Positions 17,092 to 18,970 of a stretch of 18,970 nucleotides of DNA are shown here, piece by piece (position 1 is the stretch's first letter; each line of letters begins with the position of its first letter). Source of the DNA: Dysgonamonadaceae bacterium (lineage in GTDB: Bacteria; Bacteroidota; Bacteroidia; Bacteroidales; Azobacteroidaceae). The stretch is from NCBI GenBank assembly GCA_031255425.1, contig JAIRSN010000041.1, forward strand, positions 1-18,970. The letters run 5' to 3'. The notes beneath the pieces are model-generated. The model saw only the letters and a list, made by a program, of their open reading frames with translations. It did not search any database and had not been told where the DNA came from. The position numbers were made by a program, and so were the translations under genes.

Positions 17092-18970
17092 ATGGGAAAA
17101 ATAATTGGAATCGACTTAGGAACAACAAATTCATGCGTGGCTGTGATGGAAGGGAACAAGCCGGTGGTTATTCCTAACAGTGAAGGCAAAATGACAACGC
17201 CTTCAATAGTAGCATTCGTTGGCAATGGCGAACGTAAAGTAGGCGATCCCGCCAAACGCCAGGCGATTACCAACCCTACTAAAACTATTTTCTCGATTAA
17301 ACGGTTCATGGGCGAAACGCATGAGCAAGTGAAAAACGAGATAGCCCGTGTTCCTTATACCGTTGCCCGTGGCGACAATAATACTCCGCGTGTCGACATC
17401 GACGGAAGGTTATATTCTCCGCAGGAAATTTCCGCAATGGTCCTTCAAAAGATGAAAAAAACAGCAGAAGATTATTTGGGACAGGAAGTGACAGAAGCCG
17501 TGATTACAGTTCCTGCTTATTTTTCGGATTCTCAACGTCAGGCAACGATTGAAGCCGGAGAAATTGCCGGGTTGAAAGTAAAACGGATTATCAACGAACC
17601 AACGGCGGCGGCATTAGCTTACGGCTTGGACAAATCGGACCGGGACATGAAAATCGCCGTATTTGACTTGGGTGGCGGAACTTTCGATATTTCTATCCTG
17701 GAGTTGGGCGGAGGCGTATTTGAGGTATTATCCACCAACGGCGACACGCACTTGGGCGGCGACGATTTCGACCATGTGATTATTGATTGGTTGGCAGACG
17801 AGTTCCAGAAGAACGAAGGCCTTGATTTGAGGAAAGATGCCATGGCAATGCAACGCTTGAAAGAAGCTGCCGAGAAAGCGAAAATTGAGCTTTCCAGTTC
17901 CACATCAACTGAAATCAACTTGCCTTATATCATGCCGGTAGATGGTATGCCGAAGCACCTGGTCACCACATTGACCCGCGCAAAGTTTGAGCAATTGTCG
18001 GACCGGTTAATCCGTGCAACCGTTACGCCTTGCGAAAAAGCCTTGAAAGATGCAGGTTTATCTCCAAAAGATATAACCGAAGTGATCCTGGTCGGAGGTT
18101 CGACCCGTATTCCGGCTATTCAGGCAGAAGTAGAAAAAATCTTCGGGAAAACACCTTCCAAAGGCGTAAATCCGGACGAAGTAGTAGCTATCGGCGCTTC
18201 CATTCAGGGCGCAATCCTTTCGGGCGACAGCAATTTAGGCGGGATGGTCCTGCTCGACGTCACTCCTCTTTCTTTAGGCATCGAGACAATGGGTAGCGTC
18301 ATGACCAAATTGATTGAGGCAAATTCGACGATTCCGATCAAAAAATCGGAAACATTCACGACGGCAGTAGACAATCAACCCTCCGTTGAAATTCATGTAT
18401 TGCAAGGAGAACGTCCCTTAGCAAAAGACAACAAAACAATCGGCAAGTTTCATTTGGATGGAATTATGCCCGCCCCGCGAGGAGTTCCTCAAATTGAAGT
18501 AACCTTTGATATTGATGCAAACGGCGTCGTGAGCGTGTCCGCCAAGGATAAAGCGACCGGCAAAGAGCAAAGCATTCGCATTGAAGCATCCAGCGGTTTG
18601 AGCGATGCGGAAATCCAACGAATGAAGGATGAAGCAGCGGCGAATGCCGAAGCCGACGCGAAAGAAAAAGAAAAAATCGATAAGCTGAATCAAGCCGACA
18701 GTGTGATTTTCCAAACGGAAAAACAACTGAAAGAATTAGGTGACAAGATACCTGCCGACAAGAAAGCGCCAATCGAAGCGGCTGTGGCTAAATTGAAAGA
18801 AGCTCACAAAGCACAAGACCTGGCGGGCATTGAAGCCGGCATTACGGAAGTAAACAACGCATTCCAAGCAGTCAGTCAGGAAATGTATAATGCTCAGCAA
18901 CAAGCCGGAGGCGCACAACAGGGACCTCAACCCGGCGCCGATTTCGGCGGACAGAGCCAAAATCAGGGCG
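17092..18970 (+). CDS. dnaK: Molecular chaperone DnaK (Hsp70), 3' end beyond the window
   Basis: ATP-dependent chaperone that binds exposed hydrophobic segments with DnaJ and GrpE. It starts at the ATG at 17092 after an A-rich leader. It stays open to the last base, giving 626 residues of an expected 635-640, so only the extreme C terminus is missing. The ATPase domain shows GIDLGTTNS (6-14), [24 protein letters not shown] and [13 protein letters not shown]. The substrate-binding domain begins with [11 protein letters not shown] and contains [24 protein letters not shown] helical lid and a Gln/Gly-rich tail follow. One feature is odd. The interdomain linker, normally GDVKDVLLLDV, reads [13 protein letters not shown] here (residues 378-390), two residues longer and without the conserved Asp before the hydrophobic run. 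No grpE or dnaJ is in the window. Confidence 0.97.
   Translation, partial: MGKIIGIDLGTTNSCVAVMEGNKPVVIPNSEGKMTTPSIVAFVGNGERKVGDPAKRQAITNPTKTIFSIKRFMGETHEQVKNEIARVPYTVARGDNNTPRVDIDGRLYSPQEISAMVLQKMKKTAEDYLGQEVTEAVITVPAYFSDSQRQATIEAGEIAGLKVKRIINEPTAAALAYGLDKSDRDMKIAVFDLGGGTFDISILELGGGVFEVLSTNGDTHLGGDDFDHVIIDWLADEFQKNEGLDLRKDAMAMQRLKEAAEKAKIELSSSTSTEINLPYIMPVDGMPKHLVTTLTRAKFEQLSDRLIRATVTPCEKALKDAGLSPKDITEVILVGGSTRIPAIQAEVEKIFGKTPSKGVNPDEVVAIGASIQGAILSGDSNLGGMVLLDVTPLSLGIETMGSVMTKLIEANSTIPIKKSETFTTAVDNQPSVEIHVLQGERPLAKDNKTIGKFHLDGIMPAPRGVPQIEVTFDIDANGVVSVSAKDKATGKEQSIRIEASSGLSDAEIQRMKDEAAANAEADAKEKEKIDKLNQADSVIFQTEKQLKELGDKIPADKKAPIEAAVAKLKEAHKAQDLAGIEAGITEVNNAFQAVSQEMYNAQQQAGGAQQGPQPGADFGGQSQNQG

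Overview
The window looks like chromosomal DNA from a Bacteroidales bacterium, probably outside Bacteroides itself. Three things point there. Four gene starts are preceded by exact matches to the Bacteroidetes -7 box TAnnTTTG, and a fifth by a one-mismatch match. The TonB/ExbB/ExbD/ExbD cluster has the Bacteroidetes layout. The secreted CotH protein ends in what looks like a type IX secretion (Por) sorting domain. Genus cannot be fixed from this sequence.

Layout. (1) 121-1266: a DUF6051-like alpha/beta hydrolase on +. It converges with uvrB (1289-3301, -) with a 22-bp gap. (2) 3302-3505: a divergent promoter region between uvrB and a secreted CotH-kinase-like protein (3506-5509, +), with a textbook Bacteroidetes promoter. 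(3) 5510-5658: two hairpins, one a strong bidirectional terminator shared with the operon arriving from the right. (4) 5659-11804, all on -: a seven-gene operon in transcription order exbB, exbD, exbD, tonB, a small membrane protein, a PstS-like lipoprotein and a TPR protein. It encodes an inner-membrane proton-driven energy transducer plus envelope accessory proteins. (5) 12103-15332, all on -: pfkA, tgt and an LptF/LptG-type permease, closely spaced and probably co-transcribed. (6) 15333-16176: 844 bases with no convincing gene, holding a tandem array of 42-bp units, each built around a palindrome. (7) 16177-16800, -: a flavodoxin-fold reductase with an Isf-like cysteine cluster. (8) 17092 to the window end, +: dnaK, cut off by the window a few residues before its C terminus.

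Most of this is ordinary core-genome content. The part that known genes do not explain is the palindromic array at 15668-16160 and its fringe from about 15585. It has about eleven and a half units of exactly 42 bp in two classes that share a frame but carry different palindromes. It lies downstream of the reductase gene and upstream of the pfkA operon. Because 42 is a multiple of 3, long open frames exist on both strands, but the substitution pattern favours a DNA or RNA structural element over a protein. Secondary points of interest are an atypical DnaK interdomain linker, an intra-operon hairpin before the PstS-like gene, and a Tgt lacking the usual zinc cysteines.
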